A stretch of 64,000 nucleotides of DNA from JAOUFP01 sp963801505 (GTDB taxonomy: Bacteria > Nitrospirota > Thermodesulfovibrionia > Thermodesulfovibrionales > UBA6898): NCBI GenBank assembly GCA_963801505.1, contig CAWDEY010000011.1, positions 255,363 to 319,362 of the forward strand, read 5' to 3'. Position 1 is the stretch's first letter. Every line of letters starts with the position of its first letter. The position numbers and the translations under genes were made by a program. The notes under the pieces are model-generated. The model ran no database searches and was not told where the DNA came from. It saw only the letters and a list, made by a program, of their open reading frames with translations. This document shows, one piece after another, positions 26,187-35,745 of the stretch.

Positions 26187-26965
26187 TGAAAACCAGAATC
26201 CATCCCACGGCGATTGTAGACCCTAAGGCCGATATTGATTCCGGGGTTGATATCGGTCCCTTCTGCGTCATAAAGAGCGCAGTCAAAATCATGAAAGGGA
26301 CGAAACTCCTGTCTCACGTTATAGTTGAAGGCTCTGCGGAAATTGGTGAGAACTGTACGATACACCCTTTTACAAGCCTCGGGTTCCCGCCACAGGACTT
26401 AAAATACAAGGGGGAAAACACAAGGCTTGTCATAGGCAGCAACAACATCATCAGGGAATATGTATCAATACACAGGGCCTCTGTTGGAGGCGACGGATCA
26501 ACAGTTATAGGCAGCAACAATTTTCTTATGGCTTACGTCCATATCGCCCACGACTGCAAAATCGGCAATGATGTCGTAATGGCAAACGCAGCTACTCTGG
26601 CCGGTCACGTGCTTGTTGAAGACAGCGCTGTTATCGGAGGCCTGGTGGCTATCCATCAGTACACCAGAATAGGCCGGTATGCGATGGTGGGCGGCTTCAG
26701 CGGCATAGGCCAGGATATCCCGCCATATATGATCGCTTCAGGCTCTCGTGCCAAGCTTTACGGCCCTAACACGATAGGCCTGAAGAGACATGGCCTCTCA
26801 GATACAACGATAAATGGCCTCAAAAAGGCTTACAAGATCCTCTTCAGGGAAAAGAGGACATTGAAAGATGCCATAAAAAAGGTCCGGGACGAGATGTCCG
26901 GTATTGAAGAGGTGAACCATCTAATAGAATTCATAGAGAAAAATAAACGCGGAATCTGCCGCTGA
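26186..26965 (+). CDS. lpxA: UDP-N-acetylglucosamine acyltransferase
   Basis: First committed step of lipid A synthesis. 259 residues, hexapeptide left-handed beta helix (IHPTAIVDPKADIDSGVDIGPFCVI onward), conserved FTSLGFPPQDLKYKGE near 67-82 and active-site His in YVHIAHDCKIG. C-terminal helices include GLKRHGLSD. Overlaps lpxI by one base. Confidence 0.97.
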   Translation: MKTRIHPTAIVDPKADIDSGVDIGPFCVIKSAVKIMKGTKLLSHVIVEGSAEIGENCTIHPFTSLGFPPQDLKYKGENTRLVIGSNNIIREYVSIHRASVGGDGSTVIGSNNFLMAYVHIAHDCKIGNDVVMANAATLAGHVLVEDSAVIGGLVAIHQYTRIGRYAMVGGFSGIGQDIPPYMIASGSRAKLYGPNTIGLKRHGLSDTTINGLKKAYKILFREKRTLKDAIKKVRDEMSGIEEVNHLIEFIEKNKRGICR

Positions 26966-27786
26966 TGAAAAAACTGGGCCTCATCGCAGGCATGGGGGAA
27001 TTGCCCCTAGCCATAGCGGTTGACGCGCGCTCCAAAGGCTATACTGTTATAGCTGCCGGGCTGGAGCCTCTTGCAGAGAGATCGCTTGGATCCTGTGTGG
27101 ATGAAATACGGTGGATTAATGTCGGCAAGCTCGGTGAGATCATAAATTACCTGAAAAAATCAGGAGTGGTCGAAGTAGTAATGGCAGGGAAAGTGTCCAA
27201 GGAACTGCTCTATAAAAGTAAAATATCTCCTGATCTCAGGGCCATAAAACTGCTTTTTGCCCTTAAAGACCGCAGCGATGACTCCATAATGCTGGCTATC
27301 GCAAAAGAGCTTAAGAAAGACGGATTAACGCTCCTCAATACAACAGATTTTTCTGCAAGGCTGTTGACCCCTGAGGGTGTTTTGACCGATAGCGGACCTT
27401 CTGAAGAAGAGTGGAAAGACATAGCCTTTGGATGGGCAATAGCCAAGGAAATGGGCAGGCTCGACATAGGACAAACAGTCGTGATCAGGAACCAGGCAGT
27501 TATGGCCATAGAAGCGATAGAAGGTACAGACGAAGCGATAAAGAGAGGCGGAAAGCTGGCCGGCAGCGGTGCTGTAGTCGTAAAGGCCAGTAAACCCAGG
27601 CAGGACATGCGCTTTGATGTACCTGTTGTCGGACTGGATACCCTCAGGGCAATGCTGGACGCTAACGCCAGGGTTCTGGCGGTCGAGGCAGAAAAGAGCA
27701 TACTCCTCAATAAAGAAAGGCTGCTCAAAGAGGCAAATGAAGCAGGGATAGCAGTTGTCGGCTTCAGAGATAATTCCGCACTGTAA
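26965..27786 (+). CDS. lpxI: UDP-2,3-diacylglucosamine pyrophosphatase LpxI
   Basis: LpxI hydrolyses UDP-diacylglucosamine in organisms without LpxH. 273 residues. MKKLGLIAGMGELPLAIAVDAR begins the N-terminal domain; the C-terminal part contains AIEGTDEAIKRGG near 190-202 and PRQDMRFDVPVVGLDTL near 220-236, both diagnostic of the family. Last gene of the lpxD-fabZ-lpxA-lpxI operon. Confidence 0.94.
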   Translation: MKKLGLIAGMGELPLAIAVDARSKGYTVIAAGLEPLAERSLGSCVDEIRWINVGKLGEIINYLKKSGVVEVVMAGKVSKELLYKSKISPDLRAIKLLFALKDRSDDSIMLAIAKELKKDGLTLLNTTDFSARLLTPEGVLTDSGPSEEEWKDIAFGWAIAKEMGRLDIGQTVVIRNQAVMAIEAIEGTDEAIKRGGKLAGSGAVVVKASKPRQDMRFDVPVVGLDTLRAMLDANARVLAVEAEKSILLNKERLLKEANEAGIAVVGFRDNSAL

Positions 27787-27874
27787 CACTTCACAGAAAA
27801 ATCCATTTGTTTTTTATTTGTAAATTCTCATAAAAAATCTTGTTTGTTCCTTATAATCATATAAATTACTTAAA

Positions 27875-27903
27875 TTGACAAACAGAGAATCATTCTGCTT
27901 ATA
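27875..27903 (+). promoter_or_regulatory. Candidate sigma-70 promoter of the 7-heme cytochrome operon
   Basis: TTGACA (27875-27880), 17-base spacer, CTTATA (27898-27903). It would leave a leader of about 200 bases containing the inverted repeat below. Confidence 0.5.
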
Positions 27904-27962
27904 TATAACCTGTTAATTTCAGTTTGGAGTTAATTTTATAATCCATAGTATAAATGTATGTG

Positions 27963-28023
27963 CAGTTGCGTAACTAATTGTTTTTTTTGGGCAGCTATAG
28001 TTTTATTCCGGATTACGCAACTG
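27963..28023. repeat. Inverted repeat in the cytochrome operon leader
   Basis: CAGTTGCGTAA (27963-27973) is the exact reverse complement of TTACGCAACTG (28013-28023). With a 39-base spacer it could be an operator pair, a long-looped RNA stem, or ends of a tiny element. Confidence 0.6.
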
Positions 28024-28108
28024 TCATCTGTACATCCAGGCATAACATTATAAAAAAGGGCATTTTCAGCTGCTCGTTGGAGCAGCAATCTATTAAATAG
28101 AGGTGCTT

Positions 28109-29044
28109 ATGTCAAACAATAGGCTTTGGATTATTGTCGCACCTTTGCTGTTCCTAGCTCTCCTATTACTGCCAACCCCGGGGTTCTGCCAGGATTCAGC
28201 AAAATGTCTTTCGTGCCACAGCGCCATGAAGGGCAGGATAAAAACTGCAAACGGTGCGCTGGTCGAGCTCAATATCGACGCAGATAAGTTCAGTACTTCG
28301 AAGCATGGTTCCTTATCATGCACGGATTGCCATTTAAAGTTCTCAGACAATCCGCACACCACGCCAAGCAGCGATATTCCTCAGGCCGTCCTTGCGCTCT
28401 CTTCAAAGATCTCATCGAAATTCAAGGTTGATCCTGTCGCGGGCGCTGCCTGCATTACCTGCCATGAAGAGATTTACAAGGCGTTATTGGGGAGCGTACA
28501 TGGGAAAAATATCATCGACAAGCATCAGTCAGACGGGCCGCTCTGCCTTGACTGCCATGGCTCTCCGCATTATATCACATCTGTAAAAAACGAAAGCTCG
28601 CCTATGGGCCGCAAGCATCAGGTCGAGACCTGCGGCAAATGCCATGGTGATGAAAAGATGATGGAGAAGTACAAGCTTGAGGAAAATGTCATGGAAAGCT
28701 ACAGGGAGAGTTTCCACGGCAGGAAGCTTTTCCTCGGCCATACAAAAGCTCCTACCTGTTCCAGTTGCCACGGGTCCCATGACATCCTCTCAAAAAACGA
28801 CCCCAATTCCCCTGTCTTCGGAAAAAACAAACTCGTAACCTGCGGGAAGTGCCATAAAGGCGCTAATGAGAAATTTGTACCGGCAATTACACATCAGAAG
28901 CCGGGGCCCATACCGCATTACGGAGAAAAGCTCTTAATAATTCTGACTATCGGGGTATTCGCATTCATTGTCATACATGTTCTGCTTGAAGCATTCTCTG
29001 ACATAAGAGACGCTATCTTCAGGAAAAAGGAGGAAGAAGAATGA
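28109..29044 (+). CDS. Heptaheme c-type cytochrome, membrane-anchored
   Basis: About 311 residues. ATG 28109 is chosen because AGAGG lies six bases upstream; a GTG two codons earlier is possible. Signal peptide, then seven CxxCH sites: CLSCH, CTDCH, CITCH, CLDCH, CGKCH, CSSCH, CGKCH. A C-terminal membrane helix (LLIILTIGVFAFIVIHVLLEAF, near residues 275-296) fixes it to the inner membrane. The stop overlaps the cytochrome b gene by four bases. Together they look like a quinone-linked cytochrome bc-type unit; I do not recognise a named complex. Confidence 0.85.
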   Translation: MSNNRLWIIVAPLLFLALLLLPTPGFCQDSAKCLSCHSAMKGRIKTANGALVELNIDADKFSTSKHGSLSCTDCHLKFSDNPHTTPSSDIPQAVLALSSKISSKFKVDPVAGAACITCHEEIYKALLGSVHGKNIIDKHQSDGPLCLDCHGSPHYITSVKNESSPMGRKHQVETCGKCHGDEKMMEKYKLEENVMESYRESFHGRKLFLGHTKAPTCSSCHGSHDILSKNDPNSPVFGKNKLVTCGKCHKGANEKFVPAITHQKPGPIPHYGEKLLIILTIGVFAFIVIHVLLEAFSDIRDAIFRKKEEEE

Positions 29045-29793
29045 GCGAGACCACCACAGCAACACAGGAAGTTCCGGCAGAGATAGAAAGATTCGACATT
29101 ATCTTCAGGATACAGCATGTCCTGATGTTCACAACGTTTCTCCTCCTGAGTTTCACAGGATGGGGGCTGAAGTTTGCCCACGAGCCACAGGGCCTCTCGA
29201 GCGTCTGGATAAGGGTCTGGGGTGGCGCTGAGATGGCAGGATTAATACACAGGATAGCCGGCGTAGGCATGCTCCTGGATTTCATATGGCATGTCATATA
29301 TCTCGCTTATCTCTTTGCTACAAAACAGATGACCATAAACCTTAAGACAACAGTCATCCCTCTGCCAAAGGACGTGGTAGACGTTGTCAAGAATTTCATG
29401 TACTTCCTGGGCCTTTCCAAGGAAAAGGCACGTTTCGGAAGATTTTCCTATGCGCAGAAATTCGATTACTGGGCGGTCTTCTGGGGTATGTTCATCATCG
29501 GGTTTTCGGGCTATGCGCTGGCCTTTCCGATGCAGGTATCCTACATCATACCCCAGGCTGCGTCAGACTGGATATGGCAGCTCCTCTGGCTTATGCATAG
29601 TGACGAGGCGCTCCTTGCGATCGTTTTCATACTCTTCTGGCATTTCTATAACGAGCACCTCAAACCGGATGTGTTTCCGATGAGCTGGATCTGGATAACA
29701 GGGAAAATATCCACGGAAACGCTGAAACATCATCACCCTATCGAATATGAATATCTTTTTCCTGACGCAGCAAAAAAGAACAAGAAACATTAG
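29041..29793 (+). CDS. Cytochrome b membrane subunit
   Basis: 250 residues with four main membrane spans (about 24-47, 69-94, 142-164, 186-212). Histidines suited to b-heme binding occur in IQHVLMF, LIHRIAGVGMLLDFIWHVIY, LMHSDEALL and LFWHFYNEH, as in the formate dehydrogenase gamma/Ni-Fe hydrogenase cytochrome b superfamily. Overlap with the heptaheme gene and close spacing to the 9-heme lipoprotein gene imply one complex. Likely oxidises or reduces the quinone pool and hands electrons to the periplasmic hemes; direction unknown. Confidence 0.85.
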   Translation: MSETTTATQEVPAEIERFDIIFRIQHVLMFTTFLLLSFTGWGLKFAHEPQGLSSVWIRVWGGAEMAGLIHRIAGVGMLLDFIWHVIYLAYLFATKQMTINLKTTVIPLPKDVVDVVKNFMYFLGLSKEKARFGRFSYAQKFDYWAVFWGMFIIGFSGYALAFPMQVSYIIPQAASDWIWQLLWLMHSDEALLAIVFILFWHFYNEHLKPDVFPMSWIWITGKISTETLKHHHPIEYEYLFPDAAKKNKKH

Positions 29794-29802
29794 GGGGAAT
29801 TA

Positions 29803-30558
29803 ATGTTAAGAGCCATAACTATATTTTCGCTCGTACTCATGCTGTTTTCCTGCAAATGGAAGACAGACGAGAAGCCTGTGGCAAAGGAAAAGGAATCGCC
29901 GGTAATCGCATCACTGGCCGAATCCGGTCTTCCGTGTTTCAAATGCCATGCTTATGAGAAATTTTTACGTGATGAACCGGGAAAATTTTCGCATCCAAAA
30001 CATATGAGCTTCGGGGTCCACTGCAATCAGTGCCATATAATTGAGCCCCACAAGGAAGCTCACCTGAACAAGGATGTATGTAATGGTTGCCATAAGCTGA
30101 CAAACCTGACCTTCGCAGGTGCGGGTATGCCGGTTGCCTTCACACATCAGAACCATGCGAAGAGATATGCCTGCAGCGAATGTCATCCGAAGCTCTTCAA
30201 CATGAAAAAGGGTACTTCCACCATAACTATGGACCTCATGTACAAGGGCGGTTCATGCGGGAGTTGCCATAACGGCAAGAAGGCCTTTGCCTCTACAGAC
30301 TGCACAAAGTGCCATAAGATGACCGCTTTTAAGAAGGAACTCTCTTATCCTTCCAGCGGCCAGAGCCCGGCTATCTTCAGCCACGAGTTCCATACTGCCA
30401 TGTTTGAATGCAAGAACTGCCACACCGCTATCTTCAAATTCAAAAAAGGCGGCTCTGGAATGAAGATGGATGATATTTACCAGGGCAAATTCTGCGGCAG
30501 TTGTCATAACGGTCAGACGGCCTTTGGCCCTATGGAATGTCAGAAATGCCATAAGTAA
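29803..30558 (+). CDS. Nonaheme c-type cytochrome lipoprotein with duplicated triheme modules
   Basis: 251 residues. Lipobox LFSC (Cys17) predicts a lipoprotein. Nine CxxCH motifs: CFKCH, CNQCH, CNGCH, CSECH, CGSCH, CTKCH, CKNCH, CGSCH, CQKCH. The last six form two similar triheme modules: FTHQNHAKRYACSECH..GGSCGSCHNG..CTKCH and FSHEFHTAMFECKNCH..GKFCGSCHNG..CQKCH, the cytochrome c7-like pattern. Third gene of the cluster, followed by a strong hairpin. Probable electron acceptor or donor of the cytochrome b unit. Confidence 0.88.
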   Translation: MLRAITIFSLVLMLFSCKWKTDEKPVAKEKESPVIASLAESGLPCFKCHAYEKFLRDEPGKFSHPKHMSFGVHCNQCHIIEPHKEAHLNKDVCNGCHKLTNLTFAGAGMPVAFTHQNHAKRYACSECHPKLFNMKKGTSTITMDLMYKGGSCGSCHNGKKAFASTDCTKCHKMTAFKKELSYPSSGQSPAIFSHEFHTAMFECKNCHTAIFKFKKGGSGMKMDDIYQGKFCGSCHNGQTAFGPMECQKCHK

Positions 30559-30564
30559 TTAAGT

Positions 30565-30602
30565 GGAAACAGGTCGCAGCTGCCAAGCTGCAACCTGTTT
30601 CC
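30565..30602 (+). terminator. Hairpin ending the cytochrome b/c operon
   Basis: GGAAACAGGT and ACCTGTTTCC pair, extended by CGCAGCT/AGCTGC. No strong U run follows, so rho-independent action is uncertain. Confidence 0.55.
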
Positions 30603-30603
30603 A

Positions 30604-30672
30604 GGGTTTGGGGGCTGGCTCTTGGGGATTAGTTTTTCTGCACCAATCCCGAAACCCAAATCCCTAACCCCT
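30604..30672. repeat. Imperfect inverted heptameric repeat (GGGTTTGGG type)
   Basis: Left arm GGGTTTGGGGGC..GGGGATTAG, right arm CCAATCCCGAAACCC..AATCCCTAACCCC; arms are roughly complementary and share the motif with 17113-17141 and 62348-62419. Confidence 0.6.
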
Positions 30673-30684
30673 TTCTTCTAAAGA

Positions 30685-31566
30685 TTATAAGGCCTTTCCT
30701 ATCAGCACAGATGATTTCCCATGTATAAGGATATTGCGTGAAACACTTCCCAACATGCCTTTGATCCCCCTGAGCCCCCTGCAGCCTATCGCGATAATGT
30801 CAGCCTTCATCAGTTCAGCCGCTGAGAGTATCTCGGCAGACGGGTCACCGAATCTGGTAATGGTCTGAATAGTTTCATATCTGCCTGTTAAAAGGGCCTT
30901 TGCTTTGTCGAGTATCATCTCTGATTCCGCGTATTCTTCTTTCCTGCGGTCAGCAACAGTTTCCTTTATGCGGTCGTCCACCTCCATCGCAAACCTTTCG
31001 GGGATATCAGATAAAGCTGAATGCTGCACATTCAATATTGTTATCTCGAAATCAGGGTAGAAAGGAATGACAGCAAGAAGTCTGGCTGTCGCGATTGCTG
31101 AATCAGAACCGTCAGTAGCAAAAAGTATCTTCAACTTCCTCGGTATCTCCCATTCCGTGCGTTTGACCACAAGCACCGGCCTTGGTGAACTGTTTACAAC
31201 AGCTCTCGTAACGCTCCCCAGAAAAAGCAGTTTTACACCTTTTACACCCCTTGCGCCCATAACTATAAGCCCTGCGTCTGCACTGACCGCGGACTCCACG
31301 ATTGAGGTATCAGGATAGCCCTCTTTCTCAATTACGCCCACCTTTGCCTTCACATCCTTCAGCATATCCGAGGCAGAACTTAGTATCTTGGGTGCGACCC
31401 TCCTTATCACCCTTTTGATCTGGGCATGATATTCGTCTTCGTATGGGATTTCGCTGATAATGTGGAAAATGATGATCCTGTCATCAGCGGTAAGGTTGAA
31501 GTGTGTAAGGAAACGTGTCGCAACGTCAGCACATTCAGAACCGTCAGTTGCCAGCAATATATTCAT
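30685..31566 (-). CDS. Tandem universal stress protein (two UspA domains)
   Basis: 293 residues from the ATG at 31566, preceded by AAGGAGG; an upstream in-frame ATG is less likely. Two Usp domains: MNILLATDGSECADVATRFL with the nucleotide-binding GARGVKGVKLLFLGSVTRAVV, and KILFATDGSDSAIATARLL with GCRGLRGIKGMLGSVSRNIL. Both carry the G-x2-G-x9-G-S ATP motif. A stress or energy-state protein of unspecific target; encoded convergently with the cytochrome cluster. Confidence 0.9.
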   Translation of the reverse strand: MNILLATDGSECADVATRFLTHFNLTADDRIIIFHIISEIPYEDEYHAQIKRVIRRVAPKILSSASDMLKDVKAKVGVIEKEGYPDTSIVESAVSADAGLIVMGARGVKGVKLLFLGSVTRAVVNSSPRPVLVVKRTEWEIPRKLKILFATDGSDSAIATARLLAVIPFYPDFEITILNVQHSALSDIPERFAMEVDDRIKETVADRRKEEYAESEMILDKAKALLTGRYETIQTITRFGDPSAEILSAAELMKADIIAIGCRGLRGIKGMLGSVSRNILIHGKSSVLIGKAL

Positions 31567-31805
31567 CTGCTTTACCTCCTTATAAATCCATCTTATCATA
31601 GGAACCTGCTCCAGACAACCTCTTATCAAGGTCAGACCCACAGGCAGCAGTGGTCTCCTCGGCAGTCTTAAATGCCCGAACTTGTGGCTTAAGAATATTT
31701 TTCTAAAAAGCTTCTGCCTTTGGTCTGTCCGCCTAAGCAGTTACTGTTATAAAACAGGCGATTTAGGGTATAATTTCTCTTTAAAGAAAGTTGGAGGAAA
31801 GCGAC

Positions 31806-34305
31806 TTGGAAGAAAGATTCGATCACAGGACAGTAGAACCGAAATGGCAGAAATACTGGCAGGAGAGGCAGCTTTACAAGACAACTGCCGAAGAGTCAAA
31901 GAAAAAATTCTATTGCCTTGAGATGTTCCCTTACCCTTCAGGAAAGATACATATGGGGCATGTCCGCAATTACTCTATCGGTGATGTCATAGCCAGATAC
32001 AAGAGGATGCAGGGTTATAATGTGCTTCATCCGATGGGCTGGGACGCCTTCGGGATGCCTGCTGAAAACGCTGCCATAAAACATGGTGTGCATCCTTCGA
32101 AGTGGACATACGAAAATATGAGTTATATGAAGACCCAGCTTAACAAACTGGGTCTGAGCTATGACTGGGACAGGGAACTGGCCACCTGCAGCCCTGAATA
32201 TTACCGCTGGAACCAGTGGTTTTTTATCAGGATGCTCCAAAAAGGGCTTGCCTACAGAAAGACCTCTTATGTCAACTGGTGCAACTCGTGTGCTACAGTC
32301 CTGGCTAACGAACAGGTGATTGACGAGAAATGCTGGAGATGCGACAGCATTGTGGTACAGAAGGAGCTGGAGCAGTGGTTCCTCAAGATTACCGCTTATG
32401 CGGAAGAGCTGCTCAAAGCGAGTGATGAACTAACAGGCTGGCCTGAGAAGGTCGTAATTATGCAGAAAAACTGGATCGGCAGAAGCAGCGGGCTTGAGGT
32501 TAATTTCAGGATAGACGGGATGGACGAGAGCATAAGGGTCTTTACCACCCGTCCTGATACACTCTTTGGCGCTACGTTTTTATGCCTGTCTCCAAACCAT
32601 CCCTTCTCAGAGAGGCTGGTCTCTGACAAGGCTGAACTGGGAAAAATCACGGCCCATTACGGCAAAGAAGATGAGAAGATCGGTTTGGACACAGGCCGTT
32701 TCTGTATTAACCCGATGAATAATGAGAAAATACCAATCTATGTTGCGAACTTTGTCCTGATGGAATACGGCACTGGCGCTATCATGTCCGTGCCAGCGCA
32801 TGATCAGCGCGACTATGATTTTGCCGTTAAATACAGCCTGCCGATACGGGTTGTAATAGAACGGGAAGAGAAGTCAGAAGAAAACTCGGAACTATTAGCA
32901 GAGGCATACGAAGATGCCGGCGTTATGGTCAATTCAGGCAAGTTCAGCGGATTGAAAAGTGATGAAGGGAAGGAACAGATCTCCGCGCATATAGAAGAGA
33001 GAGGGCTAGGGAAACGGGTAGTCAATTACAAGCTGCGCGACTGGGGAATCTCCAGGCAGAGGTACTGGGGCACTCCTATACCTGTTGTTTATTGCGACGC
33101 CTGCGGCATTGTTCCTGTGCCTGAGAAAGACCTGCCTGTCATACTGCCTGAAGATGTAAAATTCACGGGCACCGGTGGTTCACCCCTGCTGGAATCAGAA
33201 TCCTTTCTCCATACAAAATGTCCTGCCTGCGGCGGAAATGCCAGGAGGGAAACAGACACCATGGATACGTTCATGGATTCCTCGTGGTATTTTGTGGCCT
33301 ATTGTTTTGATAAAGAGCAGCAGAGAAAAGAAAGCAAAGGGGTTTTTGATTTTAACTCATCACTAATCGCTAATCACTCGATCACTTGATTATTGGATGC
33401 CTGTGGACCAGTACATAGGCGGGGTGGAGCATGCTGTGCTGCATCTGCTTTATTCCAGGTTCTTCACCAGGGTCATCAGAGACCTTGGCATAATCGGTTA
33501 CAGCGAGCCTTTTAAAAACCTGCTGACCCAGGGCATGGTCATAAAGGACGGCTCAAAGATGTCCAAGTCAAAGGGCAATGTGGTTGATCCTGATTATCTT
33601 ATTGAACGCTACGGCTCTGATACATCACGGCTTTTCTCTCTCTTTGCCGCGCCTCCTGAGAGAGACCTTGAATGGTCGGACAAGGGTGTTGACGGGGCCT
33701 ACAGGTTTTTAAACAGGATATGGAACCTCGTGTACCGTATGCAGAAGCCCCTCAAAGAGGTACCCAAATCGGGCCATGACAGACCTGTTATGGAAGGCCT
33801 TTCGGATGCGGGACGGGGCCTCCTGAGAAAGGCGCACCAGACCATAAAAAAAGTTACAACAGATATAGAGAAAGAGTATCATTTCAATACAGCCATCGCA
33901 GCCCTGATGGAACTGGTCAATGAGATGAACGGCTTCGAGCCTGGTGATGCCACAGATATGCAGATCATGAGATTCAGCATAGAAAACACCCTCCTGCTCC
34001 TCTCACCATTTACACCTCATATAACAGAGGAACTCTGGATGCATATCGGCAATGAGTCGAGTATTTCAGAGAAAAGCTGGCCTGTATGGGACGAAGAGAT
34101 GGTCAGGGAGGAGGAGATAGAGCTGGTCATCCAGATAAACGGCAAATTAAAGGGAAAGCTCAGAATCCCTTGCGGCCTTAAGGACGAAGAGGTCAAGGCA
34201 CTTGCCCTTGGAGACCAGAAGATAACAGAGGTCATAGGCCAGCAGAAGATCAGGAAAGTGATCGTGATAAAAGGCCGTCTGGTAAATATCGTCACTGGAG
34301 AATAA
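31806..34305 (+). CDS. leuS: Leucyl-tRNA synthetase (frame broken at a repeat)
   Basis: Class I synthetase charging tRNA-Leu. Start TTG at 31806 is favoured because GGAGG lies ten bases upstream. HIGH motif as PSGKIHMGHVRNY (near 42-54), editing domain with TTRPDTLFGATFLCLSP, tRNA synthetase signature WGISRQRYWGTPIP, KMSKSKGN near 33560. The frame is lost between AYCFDKEQQ and DYWMPVDQYIGG; the intervening DNA is a heptamer repeat (33357-33390), and loss of one heptamer or one base restores a protein of about 832 residues. The gene is essential, so it must be expressed or the consensus is wrong. Confidence 0.93.
33357..33390. repeat. Heptanucleotide repeat inside leuS
   Basis: Seven-base steps TCACTAA, TCGCTAA, TCACTCG, ATCACTT. 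It coincides with the frame break and adds a short unusual peptide (SLIANH) before DYWMPVDQY. A unit of seven changes frame by one. Confidence 0.65.
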
Positions 34306-34308
34306 TCT

Positions 34309-34821
34309 ATGAGAAGAAAGCATCGCATTTCAATATTTTTGATTTTGTGGGTCGGCCTTTTGACAGGCCTTCAGCTTTCAGGTTGCGGCTACAGCGTTTA
34401 CACCCACAGCGATTTGCCGTTTAAAGAGATAAAGATCGGGACTATAGAAAACAAGACCCTTGAGCCAAAACTGCAGGACAAGCTGCATGCGGCGCTTACA
34501 GAAGAGTTCATGAAAAACGGAATCATGGTGAATCCCTATGCTGAGACAAAAATATCAGCTGTAATCAATAAATTTGATATGACCGCACTTTCTGAGAAGA
34601 CCGGAATAACATTAGAATACAGGGTCATTATCGATGCAGACTTTATTGTGGAGGACAAGGACGGCAGAAAAAAAGAATTCAAGAAAATCGAATCTCCATT
34701 TATCGTATCTTTTGGCTCAGCCGAAGACCTCTCTGCGCTGCTTGCAGAGAAAGAACTTGTCGAGGAGAAGGCAATGAGCGATGTGGCGATGAGAATTATA
34801 GGGGCACTGATCTACAAATGA
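34309..34821 (+). CDS. lptE: LPS-assembly lipoprotein LptE-like
   Basis: 170-residue outer-membrane lipoprotein (lipobox LSGC, Cys26) that plugs the LptD barrel. GYSVYTHSDLPFKEIKIGTIENKT follows the Cys, characteristic of LptE/RlpB proteins, then KLHAALTEEFMKNG. The leuS-lptE-holA order is common in bacteria and supports the call. Confidence 0.85.
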   Translation: MRRKHRISIFLILWVGLLTGLQLSGCGYSVYTHSDLPFKEIKIGTIENKTLEPKLQDKLHAALTEEFMKNGIMVNPYAETKISAVINKFDMTALSEKTGITLEYRVIIDADFIVEDKDGRKKEFKKIESPFIVSFGSAEDLSALLAEKELVEEKAMSDVAMRIIGALIYK

Positions 34822-35723
34822 GTTTCCGTAATTTTACGGATGAGATAAAAAAAGGACTGCCTTCCTCGAACTATCTCCTTGTCTCATCAGACTACTTCCT
34901 GCATCTGGAGGCAGTCACCCTGATAAAAGGGCTTGTCCCGCAGGCTGAAAGGGATTTTAATTTCCATTCCTTCGACCTGCTGTCTTCTGACAATGATAAA
35001 CTGCCTTTTGAACAGATACTCGATGTCCTGAACACAGCGTCGTTTTTTAGCGGCAGAAAATTTGTGGTGATGGAAAATGTGCAAAAGCTGCTGAAAAAGG
35101 ACACTCAAAAACTCGAGAGCTATCTTCTGAACCCTTCGGAAGGCTCGGTCATGATAATGCTGAATGCCGGCACACTGAAAAAGGAGTTAAAGGAGAGAGT
35201 CAGTGGAGCTAAACAGATTGTGCTCGATGTCCGGGAGAAGGACATACCTGCATGGCTGCAGGAAAGGGCCAGGCTTAAGGGCTTCGAGATATCCGAGGCC
35301 ACGGCAGTCTACCTGCTGGGGCTGGTGGGTCCTGACCTCGGGATGCTCTCATCGGAACTCGAAAAGCTGATGCTTACCGGCGGCTCGAAGATAGAGAAAA
35401 AGGACATTGTCGAGGTCGTCGAGGGCAGGCGGACCTACAGCACCTTTGCACTTATCGACGCCATAAGGGCCAGGGACACTGAAAAAACCTTCAAAATCTA
35501 CGGCGTACTGAAAGAGACTGAAGAGCCTTACAGTCTTTTGGGAGCGCTTAACTGGCAGTACGGACAGTCTGCAGGCTCCGGCAGTTCACCTGCTGACAGG
35601 GACTATGACTATAAGGTTTTTGACCTGCTGCATAAGGCCGATGTGGCGGTCAAGAGTTCCGGCACATATTATCCTGTGGAACTTCTACTTGTCAGACTTC
35701 TCAGGCTTTCAAGACATCCATAG
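34818..35723 (+). CDS. holA: DNA polymerase III delta subunit
   Basis: Clamp-loader subunit that opens the sliding clamp. 301 residues. N-terminal NYLLVSSDYFLHLEAVTLIKG, then TASFFSGRKFVVMENVQKL, LKGFEISEATAVYLLGLVGPDLGMLSSELEKLML and the C-terminal RRTYSTFALIDAIRARD collar region. Overlaps lptE by four bases. Confidence 0.93.
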   Translation: MSFRNFTDEIKKGLPSSNYLLVSSDYFLHLEAVTLIKGLVPQAERDFNFHSFDLLSSDNDKLPFEQILDVLNTASFFSGRKFVVMENVQKLLKKDTQKLESYLLNPSEGSVMIMLNAGTLKKELKERVSGAKQIVLDVREKDIPAWLQERARLKGFEISEATAVYLLGLVGPDLGMLSSELEKLMLTGGSKIEKKDIVEVVEGRRTYSTFALIDAIRARDTEKTFKIYGVLKETEEPYSLLGALNWQYGQSAGSGSSPADRDYDYKVFDLLHKADVAVKSSGTYYPVELLLVRLLRLSRHP

Positions 35724-35745
35724 CCTGATGTTCAGCCCGAGGTTT

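Larger units (their letters stand above)
27787..28108. other. Intergenic regulatory region before the cytochrome cluster
   Basis: About 320 AT-rich bases without a gene. It contains a promoter candidate, an 11-base inverted repeat and a GCTGCTC/GAGCAGC hairpin (28069-28086) just before the ribosome binding site of the 7-heme cytochrome. Confidence 0.6.
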
